Source: Thauera sp. UBA6194 (GTDB taxonomy: Bacteria; Pseudomonadota; Gammaproteobacteria; Burkholderiales; Rhodocyclaceae). Taken from it: a stretch of 26,760 nt of DNA. The translations under genes were made by a program, and so were the position numbers. Below are positions 8,276-16,431 of the stretch, piece after piece. Positions within the stretch are counted from its first letter, which is position 1. Each line of letters begins with the position of its first letter. The notes beneath the pieces were generated by a model. It did no database searches. It had not been told where the DNA came from and was given only the letters and a program-made list of their open reading frames with translations. The stretch is from assembly GCA_002422685.1 (NCBI GenBank), contig DITC01000063.1, forward strand, positions 21,837 through 48,596, written 5' to 3'.

Positions 8276-9063
8276 CAGGCACGTCCTCCGCTTTTACGCG
8301 CGGCGCCGGGCGCGAGCCGGTCGAGTTCGGCCGCCACCCATTCGGTGTGACGCTCGCGCTCGAGGATCATCGGACGCACCCGCCACAGCACCACCGCGAT
8401 CGTGTACATCCAGGACGCGATCGCCATGACGAGCATGCCGGTGAGCATGGTGGTCGCCATCGAAGGCGCCTTGGTCACGCTCACCGAGGCGCCCTGGTGC
8501 AGGGTGTTCCACCACTGCACCGAGAAATAGATGATCGGCACGTTGACCGCCCCCACCAGCGCGATGATGGCGCCGGCGCGGTCGCCGCGCCGCGGATCCT
8601 CGATCGCACGCGTGAGCGCGATGAAGCCGAAATACAGGAAGAGCAGCAGCAGCTGCGAGGTCAGGCGTGCATCCCACACCCAGTAGGCGCCCCAGGTGGG
8701 CTTGCCCCACAGCGCGCCGGTCCACAGCGCGACGAAGCAGAACATCGCCCCGGTAGGCGCGAGCGCCTGGCTCATGACGAAGGACAGGCGCGTGTTCATG
8801 ATCAGCCCGACCGCGGACCAGAACGCCATGATCAGATAGATGAACATCGACATCCAGGCTGCCGGCACGTGGATGAAGATGACGCGATAGACCTGCCCCT
8901 GAGTGGCATCGGTGGGCGCCACGACGAAGCCGATCCACAGGCCCGCGATCGTCAGCAAGGCCGCGAGAGCAGCAAACCACGGGGCGAGGCGGCCGGCGAG
9001 GGGGTAGAAGTGCTGCGGTGCGGCAAAGCGCCACAGGCTGGGGCCGCGTTCGGGTCTTGTCAT
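8275..9063 (-). CDS. ccmC: Haem handling protein CcmC
   Basis: 262 residues with six predicted membrane segments. The periplasmic WWD-type motif appears as WGAYWVWDARLTS, with a conserved histidine in each flanking loop (the IFIHVPAAWMS and QWWNTLHQG segments). CcmC presents haem to CcmE and is the essential part of the CcmABCD complex. The ATG at 9063 is the only reasonable start. A 58 bp gap containing a strong hairpin separates it from ccmB, the only sizeable gap in an otherwise overlapping operon. Confidence 0.95.
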   Translation of the reverse strand: MTRPERGPSLWRFAAPQHFYPLAGRLAPWFAALAALLTIAGLWIGFVVAPTDATQGQVYRVIFIHVPAAWMSMFIYLIMAFWSAVGLIMNTRLSFVMSQALAPTGAMFCFVALWTGALWGKPTWGAYWVWDARLTSQLLLLFLYFGFIALTRAIEDPRRGDRAGAIIALVGAVNVPIIYFSVQWWNTLHQGASVSVTKAPSMATTMLTGMLVMAIASWMYTIAVVLWRVRPMILERERHTEWVAAELDRLAPGAARKSGGRA

Positions 9064-9088
9064 GCTTGGACGTTTCGCTTTCTCGGTC

Positions 9089-9115
9089 GGCCATGCCCGC
9101 AGCAGCGGGCTGGCC
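9089..9115. repeat. Hairpin in the ccmB-ccmC gap
   Basis: Inverted repeat made of GGCC (9089-9092) plus GCCCGC (9095-9100), an AGCA loop, then GCGGGC (9105-9110) plus GGCC (9112-9115), broken only by a small asymmetric bulge. It occupies about half of the gap and has no T-tract, so it looks like an mRNA processing or stability element, or a REP-like palindrome, rather than a terminator. Confidence 0.5.
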
Positions 9116-9121
9116 CAGTCG

Positions 9122-9790
9122 TCAATCGGTCGAAATTCTCAATGCGGCTGCGCAGGCAATCGGTGCCAGCGCCATCGCCCCGGCCAGGCCACCGCCCAGC
9201 AACAGCAGGTGCGCCAGCGCCCCCGTGCCGGAAAGCTCTGCCTCGACAGCACCGGCGCCGAAGATCAGCACCGGCACGAACAAGGGCAGCACCAGTAAAG
9301 CAAGCAGCATGCCGCCCCCCCGCAGGCCCAGGGTCAGCGCCGCGCCCACCGCGCCCAGCAGCGCCAGGATCGGCGTACCGAGGGCCAAACTTAGTACCAG
9401 CACCGGCAGGCCGCCTTGCTCCAGGTCAAGCAGCAAGGCCATGGCCGGTGCCACCGCGACCACCGGCAGCCCGGTGCTGATCCAGAACGCCAGCACCTTG
9501 GCCATCACCCACAACGCAGCCGGTTCCCTGGACAGGAGAAGCTGCTCGAGAGTTCCGTCGGCGTAGTCCTGCGCAAACAGCCGGTGCAGCGACAACAGGC
9601 AGGCGAGCAAGGCCGCCACCCACAACACCCCGGGCGCAATCGCGCGTAGCTGGTTGGGCTCGGCGCCGACGCCGAAAGGGAACAGGCACACCACGATGAT
9701 GAAGAAGGCCAGCGTCACCAGCACGTCGGAGCGGCCACGCCAGGCCAGCAGCAGGTCGCGCCGCAGCACGGCGAAAAAGGTGCTCAGCAT
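9122..9790 (-). CDS. ccmB: Haem exporter ABC membrane subunit CcmB
   Basis: 222 residues with about six hydrophobic segments; begins MLSTFFAVLRRDLLLAWRG, a typical CcmB N-terminus. CcmB is the permease partner of the CcmA ATPase in the CcmABCD complex that frees holo-CcmE. The frame is open for almost 100 codons upstream, but that part lies opposite ccmA in an arginine/alanine-rich shadow. ATG 9790 is chosen because it gives the family length and overlaps the ccmA stop by 7 bases. Confidence 0.93.
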   Translation of the reverse strand: MLSTFFAVLRRDLLLAWRGRSDVLVTLAFFIIVVCLFPFGVGAEPNQLRAIAPGVLWVAALLACLLSLHRLFAQDYADGTLEQLLLSREPAALWVMAKVLAFWISTGLPVVAVAPAMALLLDLEQGGLPVLVLSLALGTPILALLGAVGAALTLGLRGGGMLLALLVLPLFVPVLIFGAGAVEAELSGTGALAHLLLLGGGLAGAMALAPIACAAALRISTD

Positions 9791-10410
9791 GCGAAGGCTC
9801 CCACGTCGAGGACCTCGGGCGGGCGCGCGAAGGGCGCGTCCTGGTGCGTGGTGAGCATCACCATGCCGCCCGCAGCGCAGTGCTCGGACAAGGTGGACGC
9901 GAGATCCGCGACCGCATGCACGTCGAGCGCGGTGAAAGGCTCGTCGAGCACCCACAGGGGCCGGCTGGCGGACAGGAACAGGCGCGAAAGCCCCACGCGC
10001 CGGCGCTGGCCCTGCGACAGCACGCGCGCGGGCAGATCGAGCTGGTTCTCGAGCCCGATGCGCACCAGCGCGTCGACGCACGCCTGCTCATCGATGTCGT
10101 CGCCTGCGGCGGCACAGGCAAAGCGCAGGTTCTCGAGCGGCGTGAGCAGATCATTGAGCGCGGGTGCGTGCCCGAGATAGAGGAGCTCGCCATGGAAGGC
10201 CTCGCGCTCGCGGCGGATCGAAGCCCCCCGCCAGAGCACCTCGCCGGCCTCGGGCATGGCCAGCCCGGTCACCAAGCGCAGCAGGCTGGTCTTGCCGACC
10301 CCATTGGGCCCGGCCACGCGCAACAAGCCCCCCGCCTGCAGGCGGAAGGCGAGTTCGCGAAAAAGCAGGCGATCGCCCTTCAGGCAGGCGAGATCTTGGA
10401 CTTCGAGCAT
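9784..10410 (-). CDS. ccmA: Haem exporter ATP-binding subunit CcmA
   Basis: 208 residues, the usual length for CcmA. Walker A is GPNGVGKT (residues 34-41), the ABC signature is LSQGQRRR, and Walker B is LWVLDEP with the D-loop FTALD. CcmA hydrolyses ATP to release haem-loaded CcmE from CcmC/CcmD. The frame stays open to 10494 and includes an alternative ATG at 10449. Residues encoded upstream of 10410 have no ABC homology, and the furthest start falls inside the terminator hairpin at 10467-10516, so ATG 10410 is preferred. First gene of the ccm operon, 145 bp downstream of napC. Confidence 0.92.
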   Translation of the reverse strand: MLEVQDLACLKGDRLLFRELAFRLQAGGLLRVAGPNGVGKTSLLRLVTGLAMPEAGEVLWRGASIRREREAFHGELLYLGHAPALNDLLTPLENLRFACAAAGDDIDEQACVDALVRIGLENQLDLPARVLSQGQRRRVGLSRLFLSASRPLWVLDEPFTALDVHAVADLASTLSEHCAAGGMVMLTTHQDAPFARPPEVLDVGAFAC

Positions 10411-10466
10411 GGGGACGGATTGAACCACAGCCTCGGCAGGAAACACCATCCCGACACGGAAACAAT

Positions 10467-10516
10467 CAGCCAGCCTCACGCTCCGCCAATGCAAGCGGCG
10501 GAGGCGGGGCTGGCTG
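10467..10516 (-). terminator. Terminator-like hairpin between napC and ccmA
   Basis: Large two-part stem: CAGCCAGCC (10467-10475) pairs with GGCTGGCTG (10508-10516), and inside it CTCCGCC (10481-10487) pairs with GGCGGAG (10497-10503). Read on the minus strand the stem is followed by ATTGTTTCC, a weak U-rich tail. It probably ends or attenuates the nap transcript before the ccm operon. Confidence 0.6.
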
Positions 10517-10555
10517 CAGTCAGGACAGCGCGATGAACGCGACGCGGCGCGCGAA

Positions 10556-11176
10556 TCACTCCTGCTTGACCGGCGGATGCATCACCTCGGGCGCGACACC
10601 CTGGCGTCCCACGCCGATATCCTGATCGACCGGCGGCAGCGAATGCGCGATGCCCTTGTGGCAGTCGATACAGGTCTTGCCTTCGGCGAAGCCGGCCTGA
10701 TGCATCTGATTGGACCGGCGGCCCTGCACCGAATAGTCGAAAAACTCGTAGTTGTGGCAGTTCCGGCACTCCTGCGAGTTGTTCGCCTTCATGCGGTTCC
10801 ACTCGTTCTGCGCCAGGCGCAGGCGTTCGGCAGCGAACTTCTCCGGGGTGCTGATGGTGCCCATCACCTTGCCGTACAACTCGCGCGAGGCCTTGATCTT
10901 GCGGATCATCTTCGGCCCCCACTCCTTCGGCACATGGCAGTCCGGGCAGGTCGCACGCACGCCGGTGCGGTTCTGGTAGTGGATGGTGTTGCGATACTCC
11001 TTGAAGACGTTTTCCTCCATCTCGTGACAGGAAATGCAGAACTTCTCGGTGTTGGTCATTTCCAGGGCCCAGTTGAAACCACCCCAGAAAATCACGCCCA
11101 TGGCGAAGAGCAACACGATGGCGCCCCAGCCCGCACCGCGTATGCGCTGCATCAGGCTCTTGTTATTGTCGGTCAT
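10556..11176 (-). CDS. napC: Tetrahaem cytochrome c NapC
   Basis: 206 residues of the NapC/NirT family. One N-terminal membrane anchor (about 15-36) is followed by a periplasmic domain with four CXXCH haem motifs: CISCH (47-51), CPDCH, CRNCH and CIDCH. NapC oxidises membrane quinol and passes electrons to NapB/NapA in the periplasm. A GGGGAT ribosome binding site precedes ATG 11176, and the gene follows napB after 23 bases. As the last nap gene it lies next to the ccm operon needed to attach its haems. Confidence 0.95.
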   Translation of the reverse strand: MTDNNKSLMQRIRGAGWGAIVLLFAMGVIFWGGFNWALEMTNTEKFCISCHEMEENVFKEYRNTIHYQNRTGVRATCPDCHVPKEWGPKMIRKIKASRELYGKVMGTISTPEKFAAERLRLAQNEWNRMKANNSQECRNCHNYEFFDYSVQGRRSNQMHQAGFAEGKTCIDCHKGIAHSLPPVDQDIGVGRQGVAPEVMHPPVKQE

Positions 11177-11199
11177 GACGATCCCCGTTTATCGAAACC

Positions 11200-11733
11200 T
11201 CAACGCAGGCCTTGTGCGCGCTGGAACTGGTTGCCTACCAGCGGCTTGGCATCGGTCTGCGGCACGTGGCACTGCATGCAGAAATAACGGCGCGGCGAGA
11301 TGTTCGACAGCTCACCTCCGTCACGGTCCTTGAAGTGGGTCAGGCTCACCTTGGTCGCGCCCGACTCCTTGTAGCGGCTCCAGGCGTGGCAATCCATGCA
11401 CTTGTTGAAGTTCATCGTGACTTCATAGCCCTCGACCTTGTGCGGAATCAGCGGCGGTTGCTGGACGAAGTCTCGGTCGATCGGCGCCTGATCGGGCAGG
11501 GGCCGGAAATTGCCGACCTGCAACTCCTGATCGGCCACATCCGCGCCGCGGATGCTCTTGACGGCCTGCGCCATCGCGGTGGGCGGCACCATCGCACCGA
11601 AACCGACAGCGGCGACGAGTGCGAGCACCAGATTACGAGTTTGTCGTTTCATCGCCGGGCCGCGCCAAGGTGAAACAGCGCCCTCGGGGGGCAGCGATCC
11701 CGCGTGGCGGGTAAGCGTGGGGGTCTTCTTCAT
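11200..11733 (-). CDS. napB: Dihaem cytochrome c NapB, with an N-terminal extension encoded by a repeat
   Basis: 177 residues from ATG 11733, or 150 from an internal ATG at 11652. Two haem motifs, CMDCH and CMQCH, and the surrounding sequence identify the small subunit of periplasmic nitrate reductase, which carries electrons from NapC to NapA. The signal peptide hydrophobic core (NLVLALVAAVGFGAMV) ends with a likely AMA-Q cleavage site. ATG 11733 has AGGAG 7 bases upstream and overlaps the napH stop as ATGA, so initiation there is well supported. That adds 27 residues, mostly encoded by a GC-rich palindromic repeat, before the normal-looking MKRQTRN start, which has no clear ribosome binding site. 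Confidence 0.9.
   Translation of the reverse strand: MKKTPTLTRHAGSLPPEGAVSPWRGPAMKRQTRNLVLALVAAVGFGAMVPPTAMAQAVKSIRGADVADQELQVGNFRPLPDQAPIDRDFVQQPPLIPHKVEGYEVTMNFNKCMDCHAWSRYKESGATKVSLTHFKDRDGGELSNISPRRYFCMQCHVPQTDAKPLVGNQFQRAQGLR
11651..11710. repeat. GC-rich palindromic repeat inside the 5' end of napB
   Basis: On the minus strand this stretch contains GCTGCCCCCCGAGGGCGCTG, then TTTCACCTTGG and GCGGCCCGGCG. It resembles short GC-rich palindromic repeats that I recall being common between genes in Burkholderiales and Rhodocyclales; this has not been checked by search. Here it lies between two in-frame ATG codons of napB and is open in that frame. Confidence 0.5.
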
Positions 11734-12665
11734 GACTCGCTCCTGTTGAATCGGGTCGTAATACGGAAAACGTCCTTGCCGCACACATCCACACAGCGTC
11801 CACAGGTGGTGCAGTCGGCATCGAGAATGAGGGGATGGTCCTGTCCCACGCCTTTCAGGGCGGGACGGATGACCTGGGGCTCGGGGCAGACGGCGAAACA
11901 ATCCATGCAGTCGTTGCAGGCGCTACGCTTGTCCGCCGAAACCTTGACCACGGAGGCGCGCCCGAGCAGCGCGTAGAAAGCGCCTTGCGGACACAGGTGA
12001 CCGCACCAGCCGCGCGGCGCGATCAGCAGGTCGTAGAAGAAGATGCCGCCGACGATGCCCCAGGCCAGGCCGAAGCCGAAGATCAGCCCGCGGTGGAACA
12101 TCGACACCGGGTTCACCCACTCCCACGCCAGCGAACCGGTCGCTGCCGCGATCACCAGCACGAAGCCGAGCAACCAGTAGCGCGTATTGGCCGCGGGCGC
12201 CTTGCCGCCCTTGAGTCCGAGCCGACGGCGCAGCCAGGCCGCCGCGTCGGTGACGATGTTCACCGGGCACACCCACGAGCAGAACAGGCGCCCGCCGAAG
12301 AGCAGATAGAAGGCCAGCACGATACCGCCGCCGAGCAGCGCTTCCTGATACGGCCACTGCCCCGCGGCGAATTGCTGCGCAATCAGGAAGGGGTCGGTGA
12401 GCGGCAGTACGCCCAAGGTCAGACTCGACGCCAGGTTGCCCTTGACGATCCACCACCCCAGCCAAGGGCCGACGAGGAACAGCGCCAGGATGCCCAGTTG
12501 CGACGCCCGCCGCAGCAGCAGCCACTTGTGCGCCCGCAACCACCCCTTGACCTCCACCGCCTCATGGCCCGGCCGCGCAACCACGCCGCGCATCGCTGCG
12601 CCGCGGATGCTGTTGGGCGGGACCTTGCGTTCCGGCACGCCGCCGGCGGTCGACTGCGCGCTCAT
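11730..12665 (-). CDS. napH: Quinol dehydrogenase membrane component NapH
   Basis: 311 residues. A cytoplasmic N-terminus and four or five membrane segments carry the CSWVCPVN and CGHLCPQGAFYALLG motifs, and two C-terminal [4Fe-4S] motifs follow: CNDCMDCFAVCP and CTTCGRCVDVCG. NapH works with NapG as an alternative quinol-oxidising route to NapC/NapB. ATG 12665 overlaps the napG stop as ATGA and is preferred over a GTG three codons upstream that is also in frame. The stop overlaps the napB start. Confidence 0.94.
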   Translation of the reverse strand: MSAQSTAGGVPERKVPPNSIRGAAMRGVVARPGHEAVEVKGWLRAHKWLLLRRASQLGILALFLVGPWLGWWIVKGNLASSLTLGVLPLTDPFLIAQQFAAGQWPYQEALLGGGIVLAFYLLFGGRLFCSWVCPVNIVTDAAAWLRRRLGLKGGKAPAANTRYWLLGFVLVIAAATGSLAWEWVNPVSMFHRGLIFGFGLAWGIVGGIFFYDLLIAPRGWCGHLCPQGAFYALLGRASVVKVSADKRSACNDCMDCFAVCPEPQVIRPALKGVGQDHPLILDADCTTCGRCVDVCGKDVFRITTRFNRSES

Positions 12666-13552
12666 GGTTTCCACCCCGAATCGAGACCGCCACCTGCCGG
12701 TTGGGCAGGCACGTAGTCAGGCGCCTGAGCAGGCGCCTGCGGGCCCTCACCCGGTCTGACGCGAGTGTCGCCGTAAGCCTTGTCTTCGAGACCGCGCACG
12801 GGCAGTTCGACCTGATCGCCGATCAGCGACTGGCCGGCCGCTTCCTTCTCTTCCCAGCCGCGCAGGTAGTGCTCGGCCTTCGAGCCCTGCGCGAGCTTGA
12901 TCGGCAACACCTTGATCGCCGACTCACCCGGCAGCACGCACGCCTGCTCGCACTTGCCGCACCCCGTGCAGTACTCGGAGTGCACCGTGGGCAGCAACAT
13001 GGCGTGACGGTCCGAGCGCGGGTTGTGCATACGCTCGAGGGTGATCGCCTTGTCGATCACCGGACACACGCGGTAGCACACGTCGCAGCGCAGGCCGAGA
13101 AAGTTGAGGCAGTTCTCCTGGTCGATGAGTACCGCCAATCCCATCTTCGCCTTGCCGATGTCGGTCAGCGCACGATCGAGCGCACCGGTCGGACAGGCGA
13201 CCACACAGGGGATGTCCTCGCACATCTCGCAGGGGATCCTGCGCGCCTCGAAATAAGGCGTGCCCGTCGCCACGTTGTCGCCGAGCTCGGCCAGCTTCAA
13301 GGTGTCGTAGGGGCAGTCGCGCACGCACAAACCACAGCGTACGCAGGCCGCGAGGAAGTCGTCTTCGGGGAGCGCGCCAGGCGGACGGATTGCGGCCGCC
13401 GGCAGCGCCGACGCCTGCTTCGCGTACATCCCGGCTCCGAGCGCGAGCAACCCGGCGCCACCGGCGACCCCCGCCGCATCCTTGAGGAAACGGCGGCGCG
13501 TCGACGGTGCGCTGCCTGCAGCACGTCCGGTCGTTTGCACCTTGTCGGTCAT
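12662..13552 (-). CDS. napG: Ferredoxin-type protein NapG
   Basis: 296 residues. A twin-arginine signal (STRRRFLKDAAG, Arg19-Arg20 near the start) directs export of the folded iron-sulfur protein. Four cysteine clusters follow: CVRCGLCVRDCP, CEMCEDIPCVVACP, CDVCYRVCP and CTGCGKCEQACV, for four [4Fe-4S] centres. NapG is the periplasmic partner of NapH and passes electrons from menaquinol or ubiquinol towards NapC/NapB. The Pro-rich C-terminal tail (about 265-296) is poorly conserved in this family. A 79 bp gap containing a hairpin separates it from napA. Confidence 0.94.
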   Translation of the reverse strand: MTDKVQTTGRAAGSAPSTRRRFLKDAAGVAGGAGLLALGAGMYAKQASALPAAAIRPPGALPEDDFLAACVRCGLCVRDCPYDTLKLAELGDNVATGTPYFEARRIPCEMCEDIPCVVACPTGALDRALTDIGKAKMGLAVLIDQENCLNFLGLRCDVCYRVCPVIDKAITLERMHNPRSDRHAMLLPTVHSEYCTGCGKCEQACVLPGESAIKVLPIKLAQGSKAEHYLRGWEEKEAAGQSLIGDQVELPVRGLEDKAYGDTRVRPGEGPQAPAQAPDYVPAQPAGGGLDSGWKP

Positions 13553-13562
13553 GTCCTTCGCA

Positions 13563-13607
13563 AGCCCCTGCCCTCTGCCGTCCCCCCGGTCGGCAGCGCT
13601 TGGGGCT
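13563..13607. repeat. Stem-loop in the napA-napG gap
   Basis: Nested inverted repeat: AGCCCC (13563-13568) with GGGGCT (13602-13607), and CTGCCG (13575-13580) with CGGCAG (13591-13596), around a TCCCCCCGGT loop. It fills most of the 79 bp between napA and napG and lacks a T-tract. A segmental mRNA stability or processing role is plausible because NapA is needed in larger amounts than NapG/H. It also shares a run of six C/G and the CCAAG element with the repeat in napB. Confidence 0.55.
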
Positions 13608-13631
13608 CGCGCCTCCTGTCGTCGTTACGCC

Positions 13632-16175
13632 TTAAGCCTTCAACACCTTGACCGCGCACTTCTTGAAGTCGGTCTCTTTCGAGATCGGGCAGGTGGCGTC
13701 GAGCGTGAGCTTGTTCACCAGCCGGCCCTCGTCGAAGAAGGGTACGAAGATCAGCCCGAGCGGCGGCTTGTTGCGGCCGCGGGTCTCGAGGCGGGCGACG
13801 ATCTCGCCGCGACGCGAAGCGACCTTGACCGCCATACCGCGCTGCAGACCGCGCTTTTGCGCGTCGTCCGGGTGCATGAAGACCTGCGCCTCGGGCACCG
13901 AGCGGTGCAGCTCGGGCACGCGACGGGTCATCGAACCGGTGTGCCAGTGCTCCAGCACGCGACCGGTACACAGCCACATGTCGTACTCGGCATCCGGCAT
14001 CTCGGGCGGATCCTGGTAGGGCAGCGCGAAGATGATCGCCTTGTTGTCCTTGTAGCCGTAGAACTTCACGCCCTCGCCCACCTTGACGTACGGGTCGTAG
14101 CCTTCGCGGAAGCGCCACAGTGTTTCCTTGTTGTCCACCACCGGCCAGCGCAGGCCGCGCGACTTGTGATAGACGTCGAAGTCAGCGAGGTCGTGCGCGT
14201 GGCCGCGGCCGAAGCTGGCGTATTCCTCGAACAGGCCTTTCTGCAGGTAGTAGCCAAGCGCCTTCGACTCGTCGTTCATGTAGCCTGTCCAGGCGTGGCC
14301 GTTGGCCTTCTCCACGTCCTCGAGCGGGAACTTGTCGACCTGCCCATTGGCGTAGAGCACGTCATACAGCGTCTTGCCGCGGTACTCGGGCTTCTTGGCA
14401 ATCAACTCTTCCGGCCACACGTCCTCGACCTTGAAGCGCTTGGCGAACTCGATGTACTGCCACAGATCGGACTTGGCCTCGCCCGGCGCCGCCACCTGCT
14501 GGCGCCAGAACTGGGTGCGGCGCTCGGCGTTGCCGAAGGCGCCTTCTTTCTCCGCCCACATCGCGCACGGCAGGATCAGGTCGGCCGACAGCGCGGACAC
14601 GGTCGGATAGACGTCGGACACGACGACGAAAGCTTCCGGATTGCGCCAGCCCGGGTAGATCTCGTCATTGACGTTCGGCCCCGCCTGCATGTTGTTGGTG
14701 GTTGAGGTCCAGTAGCACTTGATCTTGCCGTCCTTGAGCGCCCGGCTCTGCGCCACCGCGTGGTAGCCGATCTTGGGCGAGATCGTGCCCTCGGGCAGCT
14801 TCCAGATCTCCTCGCTCAAGGCGCGATGCATCGGGTTCATCACCACCATGTCCGCCGGCAGGCGGTGGGCGAAGGTGCCGACCTCGCGCGCAGTGCCGCA
14901 GGCCGAGGGCTGGCCGGTGAGCGAGAACGGGCTGTTGCCGGGCTCGGATATCTTGCCCACCAGCAGGTGGACGTTGTAGATCATGTTGTTCACCCAGGTA
15001 CCGCGGGTGTGCTGATTGAAGCCCATGGTCCAGAAGGACGTGACCTTGCGGTCCGGGTCGGCGTACTGCTCGGCGAGCTTGAGCAGGCGCTCTTCCGGTA
15101 CGCCGGAGAGCTTGGACACCTTCTCCAGGGTGTATTCGGAGACGAAGGCCGCGAAGTCCTCGAAGCTGCAGTCCTTGGCCGCACCGCTGTTGCCCTTGGG
15201 CTTGCCATCCTCGCCCGGGTAGCCGTTGCTCGTCGCCTTGGCTTCGAGCGGGTGATTCGGACGCAGGCCGAAACCGATGTCACCCTCGCCGATCTTGAAC
15301 TTGACGTTGCGCTCGACGAAGGCGGTATTCACCTTGCCGTTCTGGATGATGTAGTTGCAGATGTAGTTGAGGATCGCCAGGTCGGTCTGCGGCACGAAGA
15401 TCATCGGGTTGTCGGCGAGCTCGTAGGAGCGATGCTCGAAGGTCGACAGCACGTGCACCTCGCTGCCCTGCTTGGACAGACGGCGGTCGGTGATGCGACT
15501 CCACAGGATGGGGTGCATCTCGGCCATGTTCGAGCCCCACAGCACGAAGGTGTCGGCGTTCTCGATGTCGTCGTAGCAGCCCATTGGCTCGTCGATGCCG
15601 AAGGTGCGCATGAAGCCGGCCACCGCCGACGCCATGCAGTGACGCGCGTTCGGGTCGATGTTGTTGGTACGGAAGCCCGCCTTCATCAGCTTGGCGGCGG
15701 CATAACCTTCCCACACCGTCCACTGGCCCGAGCCGAACATGCACACCGAATCCGGGCCGTGGTCCTTGATCGCCTTCTTCCACTTCTCTTCCATGACATC
15801 GAAGGCCTGATCCCACGAGATCGGCGTGAACTCGCCGTTCTTGTCGTACTGGCCGTTCTTCATGCGCAGCAGCGGCTGGGTGAGGCGGTCCTCGCCGTAC
15901 ATGATCTTGGACAGGAAGTAGCCCTTGATGCAGTTCAGGCCGCGGTTCACCGGCGAATCCGGGTCGCCCTGGGTGGCCACGATGCGGCCGTTCTGCACGC
16001 CCACCAGCACCGAGCAGCCGGTGCCGCAGAAGCGACAGGCCGCCTTATCCCAGCGCACCTTGGTGCTGGCGCCGCCCTCCTGCGCCTGGGTCACGACCGG
16101 GATGCCGATGCCGGCCGTGGCAGCCGCAGCGGCGATCGCGTTGTTCTTGATGAATTCGCGTCGATTCATGCTCAT
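13632..16175 (-). CDS. napA: Periplasmic nitrate reductase catalytic subunit NapA
   Basis: 847 residues, close to E. coli NapA (828). A twin-arginine signal (NRREFIKNNAIAAA) starts the protein. The [4Fe-4S] ligands are Cys47, Cys50, Cys54 and Cys82 in CRFCGTGC...NCIKGYF. Cys180 in NARHCMASAV is the expected molybdenum ligand of NapA-type enzymes. The C-terminal molydopterin-dinucleotide-binding domain is complete (CTGRVLEHWHTGSMTRR onward). The enzyme reduces nitrate to nitrite in the periplasm with a bis-MGD cofactor. GGAGGT lies 6 bases before ATG 16175; a second in-frame ATG two codons later also fits. The gene begins one base after the napD stop. Confidence 0.98.
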   Translation of the reverse strand: MSMNRREFIKNNAIAAAAATAGIGIPVVTQAQEGGASTKVRWDKAACRFCGTGCSVLVGVQNGRIVATQGDPDSPVNRGLNCIKGYFLSKIMYGEDRLTQPLLRMKNGQYDKNGEFTPISWDQAFDVMEEKWKKAIKDHGPDSVCMFGSGQWTVWEGYAAAKLMKAGFRTNNIDPNARHCMASAVAGFMRTFGIDEPMGCYDDIENADTFVLWGSNMAEMHPILWSRITDRRLSKQGSEVHVLSTFEHRSYELADNPMIFVPQTDLAILNYICNYIIQNGKVNTAFVERNVKFKIGEGDIGFGLRPNHPLEAKATSNGYPGEDGKPKGNSGAAKDCSFEDFAAFVSEYTLEKVSKLSGVPEERLLKLAEQYADPDRKVTSFWTMGFNQHTRGTWVNNMIYNVHLLVGKISEPGNSPFSLTGQPSACGTAREVGTFAHRLPADMVVMNPMHRALSEEIWKLPEGTISPKIGYHAVAQSRALKDGKIKCYWTSTTNNMQAGPNVNDEIYPGWRNPEAFVVVSDVYPTVSALSADLILPCAMWAEKEGAFGNAERRTQFWRQQVAAPGEAKSDLWQYIEFAKRFKVEDVWPEELIAKKPEYRGKTLYDVLYANGQVDKFPLEDVEKANGHAWTGYMNDESKALGYYLQKGLFEEYASFGRGHAHDLADFDVYHKSRGLRWPVVDNKETLWRFREGYDPYVKVGEGVKFYGYKDNKAIIFALPYQDPPEMPDAEYDMWLCTGRVLEHWHTGSMTRRVPELHRSVPEAQVFMHPDDAQKRGLQRGMAVKVASRRGEIVARLETRGRNKPPLGLIFVPFFDEGRLVNKLTLDATCPISKETDFKKCAVKVLKA

Positions 16176-16176
16176 T

Positions 16177-16431
16177 TCAGACCTCCGTCAATTCCAGACC
16201 AGCATCGGTGTATTCGTAGGCGACCGTCAGTCCCTGGACCTTGGGGGCGAGATTCACCGCCAGGATCGAGTCAGTCACCGACCAGCCCGCACCGTCCTCG
16301 ATGGTGATGACGATGCTGCCCTTTTCGGTGGACGATCCGTGCAACTCGACCCCCGGGATCCGCTTCAGGGCTTCGATTACTTCGGGGAAGTCGGCGGGAA
16401 AGGCCCGCACGACCAGACTTGCAATATTCAT
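16177..16431 (-). CDS. napD: NapA maturation chaperone NapD
   Basis: 84 residues, the usual NapD size. Begins MNIASLVVRAFPADFPEVIE, a ferredoxin-like beta-alpha-beta fold with the typical IPGVELHG turn and the KGSIVITIE strand. NapD binds the NapA twin-arginine signal in the cytoplasm and holds back export until the cofactor is inserted. The ATG at 16431 overlaps the napF stop as ATGA. The frame continues upstream, but only opposite napF. The napA ribosome binding site sits within the last codons of this gene. Confidence 0.93.
   Translation of the reverse strand: MNIASLVVRAFPADFPEVIEALKRIPGVELHGSSTEKGSIVITIEDGAGWSVTDSILAVNLAPKVQGLTVAYEYTDAGLELTEV

Noticed and set aside
10411..10494. A 28-residue N-terminal extension of CcmA
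   Set aside because: It would start inside the terminator-like hairpin, lacks homology to ABC ATPases and makes the protein longer than the family.
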